Assembly: GCF_024362695.1 (NCBI RefSeq)
Contig: NC_065419.1
Location: 15,686,678 to 15,750,677 of the forward strand
Length of the DNA stretch: 64,000 nt
Source: Pectinophora gossypiella
Lineage: Eukaryota; Arthropoda; Insecta; Lepidoptera; Gelechiidae
Direction of reading: 5' to 3'
In this document: positions 36,550 through 48,371 of the stretch, in pieces
Position numbering within the stretch: position 1 is the first letter of the stretch
How the letters are laid out: each line of letters starts with the position of its first letter
Notes under the pieces: generated by a model
The model's database searches: none
Told to the model about the DNA's origin: nothing
The model's input: only the letters and a program-made list of their open reading frames with translations
Position numbers and translations under genes: made by a program

Positions 36550-37025
36550 TTGCTACGTTTATGTACATCTATGAACTTGCCAATTTTGTTAAAACACATA
36601 GAGAAATATTTAAAACTTCGAGAGAAACACATGATCGAAATCTTAGAAATCCTAGCAAATTTGTTTATGAAATAGTGCCTAGAACAGCTGTGTTTTATAA
36701 AAATTGTTACTCAGTATGTGTGAGGACGTACAATGCCCTCCCCAGCCATTTAAGAGAACTTCCTTTAAAACATTTCCGTATAAAGCTAAAGCTGTGGCTA
36801 AGAGAGAAGGTCTTTTATTCTTTGAACGAGTTATTGCACCCTAATAATGTTATGTTAATTTGATGTAAATATAACTAGTTAATTTAGAGTAAGATTAGGT
36901 TAATAATATAATAATTACCTATTGTATGTCAGAATATGACTGAATGTGCTGAACCATAACATTTACTTCCATCACTATGTATGACCACATTTACTACAAT
37001 AAATTTCAGTTCATTTCATTTCAAT
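36550..37025 (+). pseudogene. Jockey-type LINE 3' end (C-terminus plus 3' UTR)
   Basis: The 100-codon frame 36561-36863 reads MYIYELANFVKTHREIF, NPSKFVYEIVPRTAVFYKNC and YNALPSHLRELPLKHFRIKL, ending in a basic-aromatic tail (WLREKVFYSLNELL). This is the C-terminal domain after the thumb in many insect LINE polyproteins. An AT-rich 3' region to about 37020 contains AATAAATTTCAGTTCATTTC. The 5' part is missing, as in a typical truncated insertion. Confidence 0.65.
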
Positions 37026-37087
37026 TCCTCTGCTGTAGAGGTTTGAGATGTTCAACAACAAATGCAAAATGAGGATACAATGGCCGT

Positions 37088-37400
37088 GATTCCTGCAGAC
37101 ACCTCTAAATTTATTTATAAGTTATACCCGTCATTTTCTTATCCGCCGAAAAGGAAAGGGACGGATGATTGACAATTATTAATTTTAAAATGAATTTTTT
37201 TGCTGTCAACTTAATTCTGTCGGGTTATTGACCAATGTAAAATTTTTAAAGGGTTGTTTTAGATTTCTGCCTAAAATTTACGTGTGTTCCATAAATTTCA
37301 TGCCTGTCGATTACTCGTCCCTTTCCCTTTCGGTGGATAAGAAAACGACAGGTATAAGTTAAAATAAAATTAGATGGTTTTTGCAGGAATCAACACCAAT
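37088..37400. mobile_element. Palindromic MITE family M1, copy 1
   Basis: The left arm (GATTCCTGCAGACACC, TTATACCCGTCATTTTCTTA, AAGGAAAGGGACGGA) recurs inverted at the right end (CGTCCCTTTCCCTTTCGG, AACGACAGGTATAAGTTAAA, TTGCAGGAATC). The arms are about 100 bp each around an AT-rich centre. There is no open frame. Copies 2 and 3 are at 49449-49765 and 53841-54107. Confidence 0.75.
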
Positions 37401-38254
37401 GTTGAAGTTGGTCTAAGAGAAAGCTCGGCAAGGTGTAGGTACATAGTTCATTTTGCGAAAAACGTACCTCTGACTACCCCATTGGGATGTAGTCGAGAGC
37501 TTATGTTGATTCAAAGTTTACTACTGATTAAATATATTTTTGAGTTTGTGTTCGACGCGGTTGCATGTAGCGTCCAGTATAACTCAATGTGATGGCCAAA
37601 AATAAAAGCCGCGAACAAAGGAGGGCTCGCCTGTTGTACATTTCCATCGGAGAGCGAGAAGGCGGCAGCCGTCCCGCTCACTGCATGCAATGATGACGCC
37701 ACAACGACAAGAAACAACTGATGACATGACGTGGTGACGGCCGCAAGAGCACTAGCAGACAGGTGATTAAAAAAAACACCACTTAAAAAGATGTTACTGA
37801 AAAGTACATGAGCTTCTATGCTGGGCTGGGGGCGAATAAAACACATAGAACACATTCAGCTGCTTGTCTTCCCGGGAGTCACGTAAAAATCCGACAGAGG
37901 AATTATGTCTAATGATATGGGCGTCGGCTGATCTTGACATCATAAGGTTTAACATATCCACCTTAGGTCTTCGTATCAACAGTGGCATGTCGTCTTTACT
38001 TGTGACTCTACCCATCCCGTTAGGAATTACAGGCGTGAGTTATTGTTTGTTTGTTGTAATTGTTTATAAATGTGTAGTGTTATTTGTATGTAACATGAAA
38101 GAATGCTGAAACATACACCTACCACTCGCTCTACTTACATCGTACAGTATGTAACACGTAATGTAGGCAGGTGTAACTGGAAAAAATCTCGCGTAAATAC
38201 AGCTCGATTGTGCCCATAACGTTGAATTATGTGCTCTTTCAGGAAATATCTCTG

Positions 38255-38345
38255 TACAGGGTGGCCCAAAGGTTCACGTTCAAAATGAAAGAGAACAGAG
38301 AGGCTCATTGGCTACCAGAAACACCCCCACGTATGTTCAGCGATT
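38255..38345 (+). repeat. Repeat terminus TACAGGGTGGCCCA
   Basis: GTACAGGGTGGCCCAAAGG is the kind of terminus widely repeated in insect genomes. It resembles, but is not identical to, the 5211 transposon end. No coding content is visible. Confidence 0.35.
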
Positions 38346-39851
38346 ATTTACGGTTTATGAGATAATATGTATGACCAATTTTGTGCCTTTTTCAAGATTT
38401 TTTGCCATACTTCGGAAATCATTATTTTCTATATCTTTATTTTATTTTACTTCATACCTATTCCCAAGGGAGTGGATCACTAGCTGAAAGAATAAAAACA
38501 GCCAAATCAAAGATACAAAAAGCCATTGGAAGTCAAAGTGAGAATTTGATCTAAATTGTTACAGTTACTAATTAAATAAACACATGGCAGTATTTTTTTA
38601 AACTGCTCTATTTAATAAGCTTTTAGAAACATCCTACAAAAAGTACTCTTAATAACATAGTAGACATAGCAATAGTCTGAATACAAAACTTGCAGTCACT
38701 TTTGGTATTTGTCAGTAAGTACTTCAAACTTGAATAAGTCTTACCTTACATTGACACAAAGTACTTCTACGATACACCAAGGAGGATCGGCAACGTGGTA
38801 TATTCTACATCTTAATTTTGTACATCAATGCAATTCTCATAAGTATAAATAAGATCCAAACTGCTACCAGTAGCGCCATCTGTTAACATCGTGTGAAACT
38901 ACAGCCAATAACAAAGTATTGCTAGAGTCTCACGAAAATAACTCGCAATTCACAATGGAATACAATAAAACATTCGTTTATCATTTCTACTTGTTCTAAT
39001 TGTAATAGAAATAATGACATTTATGTTGGTACATCTCATATATTACACGTTACATGCTTTTTAAACCTATTTCATTGCTTCCAACGTTATACATAAATAT
39101 AAAAGCAATGGTTGTGCGAACAATGAAGAACAATTTTAAACAGAACAGCGTTCCGTCGTAATCTAGCACGGTACACAGATAGGGTCCCCTTGCTGCCCTC
39201 TAATCTTAGGGGCACGAGTTACGGCCCATTCTGTCGGAACGATGCGTGGGTGCACAATACACTCCACGATGTATGTCCATGTTAATGAAACGTTTCTTGG
39301 CCGGGCGCGTAATGTGGCCGCCGCAACCGCGCGGCGGTGATGCTGCTCGCGTTACGAGGCAGAATACCAATAGACGATAACTTGTGATTGTAATAATTAG
39401 TAAGGGAAGCGTAGAAATAGTCGAAACTCGTTCGAGGGAGAAAGAACATAATGTAGGTAATTACTTGCCGCTTTGTTAGAATTCAACGATGAAACTTTAG
39501 ATTTATATCTTGTTGGAAGGAATTATTGCGTTGACAGCGAGTCCCGAACGGCGATTCCCGGTACGGTGAGTATCTTTACGGCGAATGGCTTGACGTCGCG
39601 CGATTTTTTTATTCCTTACCTAATTCAGACAATGTAAGTAAATATACAGTTAATCTATCATTATTAATCATAAAATCTATAGTGAGATGAACCATCTATG
39701 GAGGCCAATAATACGCATCTTGCGGTCTAGCGTGTGGTGGCTCTGCCCCCCCAAATACAGATTGCGGATGTGAGTCGATGGCAGCAAAAGTGAAGGCAAA
39801 ATCATGAAAGATAATCATAATTCAGATACAAACTGCAGCGCGCAACACCGG

Positions 39852-39929
39852 GGGCCCTGCGAGCAGCACACGTCGGGCGACAGCTCGGCTGACGGCGGCG
39901 ACTAGTCGCCCGACTGGTCGACAGGGCCC
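39852..39929. other. Nested GC-rich hairpin (78 nt)
   Basis: The outer arms GGGCCCTG (39852-39859) and CAGGGCCC (39922-39929) enclose perfect inner arms GTCGGGCGAC (39872-39881) and GTCGCCCGAC (39905-39914). The loop is 23 nt and the two interior sides are 12 and 7 nt. It stands alone in non-coding DNA. It could be a structured RNA, a small foldback element or a chance palindrome. Confidence 0.5.
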
Positions 39930-40894
39930 ACTGGGCACCCGGTATGAATGCGGGCTATTGTTGCTGTTATGCTATTGGATCTGTATCGAGTTATATTCAA
40001 GACAGGTATCCAGCAACCTGACTTGAGAAGCTTGAATATCACTATTTTTATGTCTTATTAGTTACAGACGCTTCCTGTACGCTGAAAATAACATTATAAG
40101 TAGGCAATATGTAGGTATAGGTAATTACTTACATCTTACATAAGTTACCTGAGGTTTCCCAGATATTGCTTACGCAATAAAGCCTAGTGCATACCTTATT
40201 GTAAGGCACTTATGTTTGGATTTAAACTGTGCAATGAAGAGTTAGTACATGTATTATGTTTGTATGTTTCTTCAGAACTACTCACTTGTCTCATAGAGTA
40301 TACTAGTGTTATGTTCTAGCAATGTTCCTTCATTTTAAACAGAGTGTAGGGTCGAGCCCGGCGAGTCAACTCTACATCTACGTAATCTAGGTAACTGCCA
40401 ACTTCACCATTTTATAGCAAATTTATTGTATGTAAGGTACCGCGTGTACATGACTAATGGGTTATAATTATATGAATCGTATTTAAAAAAAACTTAATTC
40501 AAAGTGTGGGTTGTAAAGTGGACGACCAGCCCTATTTTCATTTTATCTTCATATACAAAATAATAAATTGGTAGTTGAACAAGTTTGCATGTTATGTTTT
40601 GAGTGGATAATGTATTAATGACCACTGAAGGCTGAGTGTAGTGTAAGTACTTCCAATCCGACTAGGTAAGCGGTCCAATAACAAACAAAGCCTCAACCCG
40701 GGCGTAACGACTCCAACAGGCGCTGGAGTTATGTACCTACTATGATAACGATATATATATACATAATATATAGGTAGGTATTATATTTTCAGGACAATAT
40801 ATACATTATTTTAGTTCACTGTCATGCCATGCCAATAAATTTTGTTTTTGCATTGTAATGCAATTTAGGTTTATCTTTGAATTTATTTCTACTC

Positions 40895-40985
40895 TGAACC
40901 GAGTAATAGAATTATGCTAGAATCGAAGCAAATGGAATTCCATAATCTCTGTTTACCCCGGCAGGGACTAGGCGTACCTTTATGT
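40895..40985 (-). repeat. Dispersed repeat family X, partial
   Basis: CTACTCTGAACCGAGTAATA and GAATCGAAGCAAATGGAATT match the family X copy at 34215-34340. Confidence 0.5.
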
Positions 40986-41162
40986 TCTTTGAATTTGCTG
41001 GCAATAGGTAACAGAAGTAAAAGTGTTACACCTGCTTAATAGATACATTATTGTAGATGTTAGGCTCCAATTGCTTTAGTTCGGCAGCTCCAAGCTTAAA
41101 CTGTGATGCGATGTAAATAAAGCAAAGGCAAACTTTCGCAGCTCGCCGGCAATCAATCCTAG

Positions 41163-41180
41163 CCCCCCCCCCCCCCTCGC
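41163..41180. repeat. C homopolymer
   Basis: About 14 consecutive C are followed by TCGCGCGCGCTC and a C-rich stretch to 41210. Confidence 0.8.
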
Positions 41181-42211
41181 GCGCGCTCTCCCCACCCCCC
41201 GCTCAACCCGCCGCGCCGCTCGCACAGCTGATGCGATCTGTTGCTATGTGCACTTGCACCACAGAGACGCGGACATTTTCTATGTAACTTTGCTATGTCA
41301 ACATTTAAATACCTACTACTATAGTAAGTTTGTGTCCGCATTCTAATAGGTGTCGGTACTTCTCTAAGCTTGCTTTACAAACTTAAAAACATAACGTGCG
41401 TGTGCCTATCTTTACATACCTACTTAACCATTAAAAGCATTAAATCCAATCATTAATGATCATAAATTTGTAATCCAACATTTTAAACTTCTCAAACAAA
41501 GAACTGAAGCGTACCAAAATGTCCTGAAACCTGTTGTGTGTAGTGCTGCTAACCGAGCCTACGTGACCGCGCGGCGAGGCGCGAGGCACACGCGCGCAGG
41601 CGCACTTACACGCCTCACACACACACGCTCGCCCGCGGACGCGCCGCGCGGAAGGACGTAACTGCCTTCGACCTTCACAAAGAAAACTCTGTACCCGTCA
41701 ACCTTATGGGCTCACGAATAAAGCCTGTTTCGTTCCCTCCAAGTTTGCACCGTTTACGTCAGTTCGACATGGAGAGCCGTAATAGCTCCGTTGCGCTAGA
41801 GAGTGCATTTATGGCAGCGCACTTGAGTTGTAAACCGTTTTTTGTCGACTGAAGTTTTTGTAAAAATAACTGTAGCGTTGAGAGCAATAAGTTCGGCATT
41901 TGATTGACGACGCTTGTCGCTGCAGGCCGCCCCTAGACCAGGGACACTTTCCACTACGCCACCACGTCCCTGCGATCAGCTGTTATCTTGAAGTACCTGT
42001 CGCGGCTATAAAATGTCGTTGCTTTGTATGTTATGTTGGTACTTACACCCACGTAACACGTACGGCGCAAACACGCAGTCTGATGCGATGGTTGTATACA
42101 TAGGACGGGTCGAGAGGGTCCGATTTTTACCCGACTGCAGCGAAGCAAAATAAAGGGTTATGTGTTTGCCCGCTATGTATGTATCCTGTATACAGCCATA
42201 CCCACTTGTAA

Positions 42212-42480
42212 GGCTACCTGTATGTACTTGTACGGGGTGTTAGTGACATCGTAACGAATACTGACGGTGATGATTCAGCTCATTATTCTGAGTTAATATC
42301 AAATGGAATCCTCCGTCGCAAAATTCATGACATTTTTGTGTTTTTTTAAATTATTTTCAATTCTATACTTTTGTGATGGAAAATTCCACTTGATATTTAC
42401 TCAGAATAATGAGCTGAATCGCCCCCCTCAGTATTCGTTACGATGTCACTTACACCCCGTACAAGTACGTACAGGTAGCC
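42212..42480. mobile_element. Long-arm foldback MITE, family M2
   Basis: The arms are about 100 bp: GGCTACCTGTATGTACTTGT, GTGACATCGTAACGAATACTG and GATTCAGCTCATTATTCTGA on the left recur as the reverse complement on the right, down to GTACAGGTAGCC at 42480. The spacer is about 65 bp. Arm identity is high with a few changes and one G-run difference. There is no open frame, so it is a non-autonomous element. Confidence 0.8.
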
Positions 42481-44689
42481 TGCCAATCGAGCGAATTGGC
42501 ATACGACCGAGCGCGATTTTTCCGTAGGGGGGTTTCCGTTCTTATTTTTCTTGATTGTTAACTTGCTAACATAGGTATAATATTCTATTACACCCTCTAA
42601 GAAACGCACCGTGAAGATAAAAGTAGAGATAAGAAGGAACCTGGTTTGTTTTTATCTCCCGTATGTTTAAGTCATGTCATTGTTTTCAAGCTTTTGCCAG
42701 ATGCCTGACAGTGATACGAGATAACATTTATGTCTTCAATTGGTTCAACTCCGAATTGTAAGCTTATCAAACCGCCTCAATATGTATAGTAGGTAGGTAT
42801 ATACTCACAACGTTAAGAAGAGGCAGGTAGGTACCTACTACATAGTCAAGATACCTACCTACTTAGCCAAAGTTCTGCGAAGATAAGCTTACCAACTTCC
42901 TGTTCAATTCCATTTTAGAAAGGCTTCAAACAATTTGGAATTATATCCTAGAAATTGAATTCAGTGAATAATTCTGTAATAATTTTAGAAATATTTTTTC
43001 TGTGGAATTTATTTTTTATTTATATTGACATATTTTAAAACTGAAAACGTATTTAATATTTAAGTTATAATGGTTAGTTCTAATAAAAAAAATCACAATA
43101 TCGGTGGGAATTTTTCATTCCATAAGCTCACTATTTTTCAAGAGCTTTCAAATTCAAAAATAACTCTATTCAGTAAGCAACATAGGTACCTAGTTAAACT
43201 TTGAATCGTTTTTTTTACATAACGTACATCTCATCCGCCTTAAATATATTCTTACCTACAAACAACAAACTGGCGTGCAACGTTGCCTTTTGCAAACATT
43301 GTTATTCTTTGAATATTGGTAGGTAGTATCTATTTTCAGGTCGGTAAGGAGTCTGGAAAACATCCTGAGAAAACCCACAACCCAGCAAAACATTTTCAAG
43401 TAAAATGTTGCCAAGATTGAATTGAAAAAATTCTACACACTTCAAAAAGTTGCGTGTAGAATTTGTAAACTTAAGGTTTCCAAAGTTGGCCTGTGTAGAG
43501 TGAGATGCTTGGCTCTACATGAGATCTGATGACTTTTTGAAATTGCGATCGATATCATCTCGTCTTGGCAACATTTTACATGAACATGTTTTTGTTGAGA
43601 TTTCACTTCTTTTTGTTCGATGCTTAGACACAGCAACCGCGCCGCGCGCGCTAGCGCGACATATATCGAGGGTTTTGACCAATAGACCAAGCGTATGCTA
43701 ATGCATATAAACGTCTCTACTCCAAGTGAAACCACTGCACAATTCTTAATCAGTAAGTAAAATTGTAAATACTGCTAAATAGATGGTTTCTCCATTACCC
43801 TAAACGCTAGGACGAATTCGAGCGGCTAGCAAGCAATTGTTCGACCCTCTAAACGCCTAAAGTGTATGCGAGCATGCAACAAGCAAATTTTGCTTAACTG
43901 CGTACCCTTTTAACATCCTGGGCGTGTAAATCAGCAATTTACTAAAAGAAGGTTCGACTTTTTCTAAGCACTGTCAACCAAACTATGACGCGACAAACTT
44001 ATATTTTCATTTCGTCTATTGTATTCGTCCATACAATATGTTTGAAACAAATACTCGTACCCGAGAAATGTGTTTTGGATATGTCCTAACCTAGGCAGGC
44101 TGGTTTACTAACTGGGTTTACTTGAGTATAATAGGTAAATAGGTATGTTAGTTTAGTAAGTACAGTCGTAGTTTGCACTGCACCTTGCTGTGCTGTGGTG
44201 TGGCGATACCGAGCGATGTCACGTGCACTGCTTGGCAACGTCGCGCGACCTGTATGCGATGTTCCGCTACCGGAGCGGCAACACCGCGCGAGTGCGAGCG
44301 CTATGTTTGCGCTATACTCGCCATACCGGCACCGACCGGCGTCCTGCGCGCCGCGACCCAGCGCTAACTGAATGCTGACATTTATCGTGATCGCTCGCTC
44401 GTTGGCTACACACTGCACTCGATTACCACAGGGAAAGTTACTTAAAAGGTAGGTAGGAATTTGATTGGCATTTAAATTCATAAAGAAGGAGAGGAAAATA
44501 TTATACATATAGCTACCTACCTACATCTAATAATCTTATTATAGGTTATTGTATTATACCTACTTACGTAAGCACTTCCGTATGCGGTTAGTTACACTTA
44601 TTGATAAATATTTATTACCTATGCAAATGAACATAGTATGTTTAAAATAAAAATAAGAATTAAATTCGTAGATATTCGTGCGTGACATT

Positions 44690-44825
44690 CGGTTATGTAA
44701 ACCTGTTGGTATCGGTACGGCGGCATGCGCTAGCCTCGCTTCGTGTAGCGCGGGATAGCTCGCGTCGCGCCAGTGTCGCGCGGCCCCGGCCCGCCTCTCG
44801 CAGCGGCCCCGGCTCGGCTGGCGCC
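44690..44825 (+). promoter_or_regulatory. Gene C promoter / 5' UTR, CpG-rich
   Basis: CpG-rich DNA starts abruptly near 44700 after AT-rich sequence and runs to the ATG at 44826. A second CpG-rich block lies upstream at 44180-44350. No clear initiator was identified. Confidence 0.35.
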
Positions 44826-46452
44826 ATGGCGACGCGCGAAGACCGCGAGCGGCTCATCGACGAGGTGAAGAAGTTCCCGGTGCTGTACGACACGCGGCAC
44901 GAGCACCACCGCGACATCGACGTACGCGACCGCTGCTGGACCGAGATCGCCACCAAGCTCGGCGCCAACAGTCAGTAATCTTACATACAATACTAGACCA
45001 AAACAGATGCCAACTTTTCATTAAAATTTTTACCCGACTAAACAAGGTTATAAATTTTTCCCGTAGTATTTTTGGAATCGCATAATATTTGTAGGGTATA
45101 TGTATATTACCTATGTGGGCTCTGAACACTGTGTATGTATATTATGTTCGTCCACGTATTTCTCGGTAACTCAAAATCGTATTGCATTTTTTTCTGTGTT
45201 GTATTAAGTATCGTTCAACTAAGGGAATAAATAGTGCAAGTTTCATCAAAATCGGCCGAGTAATTTTAAAGTTATGGTCAAAAATTATTATTATGGAACT
45301 ATTACAATGAACCCGTTGATGTCTTTTGTATCCAGAAAGTCCTTATCAGTGTTAGTAGGCAACGTGAAGGCGTTAGAAGTAATTTATCTATTGCAATATA
45401 TTTTTTAACATCTTGTAACAACCATGTATCCAAGCAAATAAAATTATTCTATTCTATTTAATTAGGTAAGTATTTTTAACAAATTTAAATATTCTTGGTA
45501 GGTAAAGTTCCCAATGCAATGGAGATCGTTACTTGTTACATACCTACATACATACATAAACTCGCGCCTATTTGCCACCGGGGTAAGCAGAGACTATAGA
45601 ATTCCATTTACTTCGATCCTGACACACTTCTCTTGCTTCCTCCACATTCATCAATCGCTTCATACACGTACGCCGGTTAAGAGTAGATCGTATTAAACCT
45701 TTTCTAAGGACATCTCCAATTTGGTTACTTGTTCCTATTTCTAATAGCAGCACTGATAATTGTGTTTATTTCAGGCGAGGTTCTAAAGCGCGAATGGAAG
45801 ATCCTGCGCGACTCGCTGCGGCAGTCGCTGAAGAAGGCGCGCGGCGGCGCCACCACCAAGGCCGGCGTGCCCTGCAAGAAGTGGCGCTTCCAGGCGCGCA
45901 TGGCCTTCGTGCTGCCGTACATGACGCGCCGGTATACACGTCGCCTCCACTCTACCACTACCTGGGGCGTAGTGCTTTCAAACTTCGCTAATCATTATAT
46001 TATTATTATCGTCCCAATAGACAAATGAAAAGATGCGAAAGAACGCTTGAGCCGGTTTTGCATTAAGATTTTACGTGGTAATCGGCAGGAGCCAGCAGGC
46101 ACTCAGGCAGGATGACATCAAGTCGGACGCGGACGCCGAGAGCGGCCTAGCGGGCGAGGCGGGCGAGGTGGGCGAGCCAGGCGACGCGGGCGAGTACCAG
46201 CTGAGCGGCGGCGGGGGCGGGGGCGGCGGCGCGGGCGCGGTGGGGGGCGCGGCGCCGGACGCGCTGGAGCTGTTCTTCGCGTCGGTGTGCGCCAGCGCGC
46301 GGCGCCTGCCGCGGCCGCTGCAGCGCGCGCTCAAGCGGCAGGTGCTGGACGCGCTGCTGCACGCCGAGCAGCGCGCCGACGACGCCGACCTCGCGCCCCT
46401 CGCGCCCGACCACGCGAGAGACTCCAAACCCGTGCTCTACAATGACTTTTAA
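44826..46452 (+). CDS. MADF-BESS protein C (3 exons, 221 aa)
   Basis: The exons are 44826-44970, 45775-45931 and 46089-46452, with splice phases 1 and 2; the donors are GTCAGT and GTATAC. The MADF domain spans residues 6-100: DRERLIDEVKKFPVLYD, DVRDRCWTEIATKLGAN, then SEVLKREWKILRDSLRQSLK and FQARMAFVLPYM. A Gly/Ala-rich acidic linker follows, with a run of ten Gly, and a BESS motif lies at about residues 158-194 (DALELFFASVCASARRL to LLHAEQ). It is a probable nuclear regulator. The start is the only ATG just ahead of the domain. Gene C is convergent with gene D. Its first intron position and phase match D and E, so these three form one subgroup. The intron carries repeats (45125-45400 and 45535-45735). 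The particular orthologue is not identified. Confidence 0.85.
45125..45400 (+). repeat. Dispersed repeat R, uninterrupted copy
   Basis: TTCGTCCACGTATTTCTCGG, AAATAGTGCAAGTTTCATCA, AAAATCGGCCGAGTAATTTT and GTTGATGTCTTTTGTAT match 49395-49985. There the same element is split by a MITE. This copy shows the unsplit state. Confidence 0.65.
45535..45735 (+). repeat. Dispersed repeat family X in intron 1 of gene C
   Basis: A CATA microsatellite is followed by CCACCGGGGTAAGCAGAG, AGAATTCCATTTACTTCGAT, CCTCCACATTCATCAATCGC and GGACATCTCCAATTTGG. It is the reverse complement, with changes, of 34180-34370. It ends about 40 bp before the exon 2 acceptor. Confidence 0.6.
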
Positions 46453-46527
46453 TATCCACTTGCGACCGATTTTTGTATCGATAAATTACAGATCCAACAT
46501 ATAACATTATAGACGTTTTCATAAATT

Positions 46528-46537
46528 AATAAATAAA
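46528..46537 (+). terminator. Polyadenylation signals of gene C
   Basis: Two overlapping AATAAA hexamers begin 75 nt after the stop codon, followed by a GT-rich stretch (ACGTACGTTTTAATATTGTT). Confidence 0.65.
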
Positions 46538-46582
46538 CATACGTACGTTTTAATATTGTTTTTATTATAATATGTTCATCGA

Positions 46583-46598
46583 CTCTCTCTCTCTCTCT
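46583..46598. repeat. (CT)n microsatellite
   Basis: Eight CT dinucleotides between the convergent 3' ends of genes C and D. Confidence 0.85.
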
Positions 46599-46916
46599 AT
46601 AATGTCATACCCTTCCTACCGAAAGAAAAAGATACCTACCTACCTACCTACTAGGTAACCTGAACCTTCGTAGGTAGGTATTATTCCCTTTAAGCTTTTA
46701 GGTAGGGTGGAAGAAGTTTTCCAAACTAGTAGATTTAACACTAGGTACCCAATAACGAAGTAGTAACTAAACAGTTAAGTAGGTAAATCTCTTACGCGAA
46801 AATTCTACAAAAAAAAAATAGGATTTACGAAAAGAAGTGGCATCTATAACCTCATAATTCTGTTTTTAGCACCTATCTATTGGTTGCGCAGGTGAAGAGA
46901 CAGAATATAGGTTGTC

Positions 46917-46922
46917 TTTATT
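46917..46922 (-). terminator. Polyadenylation signal of gene D
   Basis: TTTATT on the plus strand is AATAAA on the minus strand, about 67 nt beyond the stop of gene D. It faces the signal of gene C 380 bp away, which fits convergent ends. Confidence 0.55.
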
Positions 46923-46988
46923 TAATTTTTATAAGCACTTTGTTCTGGATACTTGAAATAAGAACGTTGTAATATATATAATACATAA

Positions 46989-47929
46989 TCAGTCGTTGGG
47001 TAAAATACTGTCCGCGGATAAGGGGGTGGCATGGGGCGACTGAGGTGGACCGGCCAAGTGGGGCGTGAGTGCGTGGGTTTCCTCGCCGGTGGGGCTCGCG
47101 TCACCGCCGGCCGCGTCCTGCTCGTCCAGCAGCGCATGCAGCGCATCGAGGCAGCGCCGCTTGAACTGCCGCCGCCGTCGGCTCGACAGTTCCTGGTAGT
47201 CGTCATAGATGCCACGGAAGAACTGAAAGAAGGACGAGTTCTCGTCTGAAGCGAACGCCTGCGAGCTGGAGCTGTCGTCGGCGACCTCCGAGTGGACGTC
47301 GGATATGCGCGGCATCGGTGTCAGCCACGAGAACCCCAGCAGCGGCTTCACGTCCTGCTCGGCGGCATGCGCCTGCTCGCCCATCTCCAGCATGGAGGGC
47401 GCGTACCCCGTCGCCGCTCCCCGCCTGCAACAACGCAGCGTCTCAGTGGGTACACACCCGTACAGTGACATTGCAGCGCAGCTAGCACGACACAGTAAAC
47501 CAGTGCGGGATACTCACGTGTCGGTGGCCATGTGCTCGCGCAGGAAGTCCAGCTCGTCGGCGAGGTACCAGCGGCTGACGGCCCGCCCGCGGCCCGTGCG
47601 CGCGCCCCCAAGCTCGTTGCGCAGGTGGCGCGAGTACGAGTTGCGAATGTGCGACCATTTGCGCCGCACGTCTCCCACTGCATAGAGACAAACATACGAA
47701 CATAATATCGAAACAGTTCGATTTGATAATTTCACCATTACCATACATGGATAATAAGCACGCACCAGTCCAGCCCATCTCAATGGCAACCTCCTCCCAG
47801 AGACTCTTGACTTGGGCGTAGTAGCTGGCGACGGGCATGTTGTTCCGGGCGTAGAGCAGGCGGCGCTCCCGCACGAGGCGGATCATGCGCCGGTCGTCGG
47901 CCTGGCTCGAGTCCACCAGCCGCCCGACC

Positions 47930-47961
<32 letters not shown>

Positions 47962-48036
47962 CTCCTCCTCCGAACACGGTTCACGGACGTACACCGTCTG
48001 CAACATTCGCGGTTCTGCGCTCTTTTTCACTTTCAT
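46989..48036 (-). CDS. MADF-BESS protein D (3 exons, 288 aa)
   Basis: The exons in transcription order are 47766-48036, 47518-47677 and 46989-47424; phases are 1 and 2 and the splice sites are ordinary GT-AG. The N-terminus has an acidic run and an alternating Ala/Gly run (residues 22-37). The MADF domain spans residues about 49-141: DDRRMIRLVRERRLLYARN, VKSLWEEVAIEMGW, GDVRRKWSHIRNSYSRHLRN and WYLADELDFLREHM. A Ser-rich linker precedes a BESS-like motif at about 208-245 (SFFQFFRGIYDDYQEL to LHALLDEQ). Introns are short (88 and 93 nt). Both intron positions match gene C. The start is the first in-frame ATG below a CpG-rich leader. It is a probable transcriptional regulator; orthology is not assigned. 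Confidence 0.87.
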
Positions 48037-48371
48037 TTCATTCTAGTGAACCCCCTATCGCGAGCAGAAAATATTCGTTACGATTAGCACGAGATAGCTA
48101 ATGGGTAAAAGAAGGGGGCACGTCGCTCGCCGGCGAGAGCGAGTGGTAAACACCGTCAATCAAACACGTCGACGCGCAAGACGGCAGACAGACACGCGCA
48201 GCTAGAAGCAGACAAGCACGCGGCCGTCTCACTCAGACGCGCGGCGCGGGCCGACGAGCGAGCAGGCGCGCTGCGGCACGCACGCCGCCACGCCGGCGGG
48301 CGCAGGCCTCCGCCCCGCCCCGCGCCGCCGCCGCCGCCCGGCCCCGCAGCTGGCAAGCGAGTTCTACGACT
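48037..48371 (-). promoter_or_regulatory. Gene D promoter / 5' UTR with TCAGTCG initiator
   Basis: Minus-strand TTCAGTCG has its A at 48371, a strong arthropod initiator match. It is followed by a very CpG-rich leader of about 335 nt to the ATG. AT-rich DNA resumes beyond 48440. Confidence 0.5.

Larger units (their letters stand above)
21711..44689. other. 23-kb region with no recognisable gene
   Basis: No exon with a known domain or convincing splice structure was found between genes B and C. It holds AT-rich DNA, dispersed repeats of families X, Y and Z, MITEs, a LINE tail, minisatellites and C or G homopolymers. It also has several non-repetitive-looking islands (about 26090-26420, 31865-32100 and 32760-33190) that could be regulatory. 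Long non-coding RNAs cannot be excluded by reading alone. Confidence 0.6.

Noticed and set aside
43442..43735. 97-codon minus-strand frame with a TATA-like motif nearby (CATATAAACG near 43705)
   Set aside because: Protein has no recognisable domain; a possible LTR or repeat promoter, but I could not find the matching second LTR.
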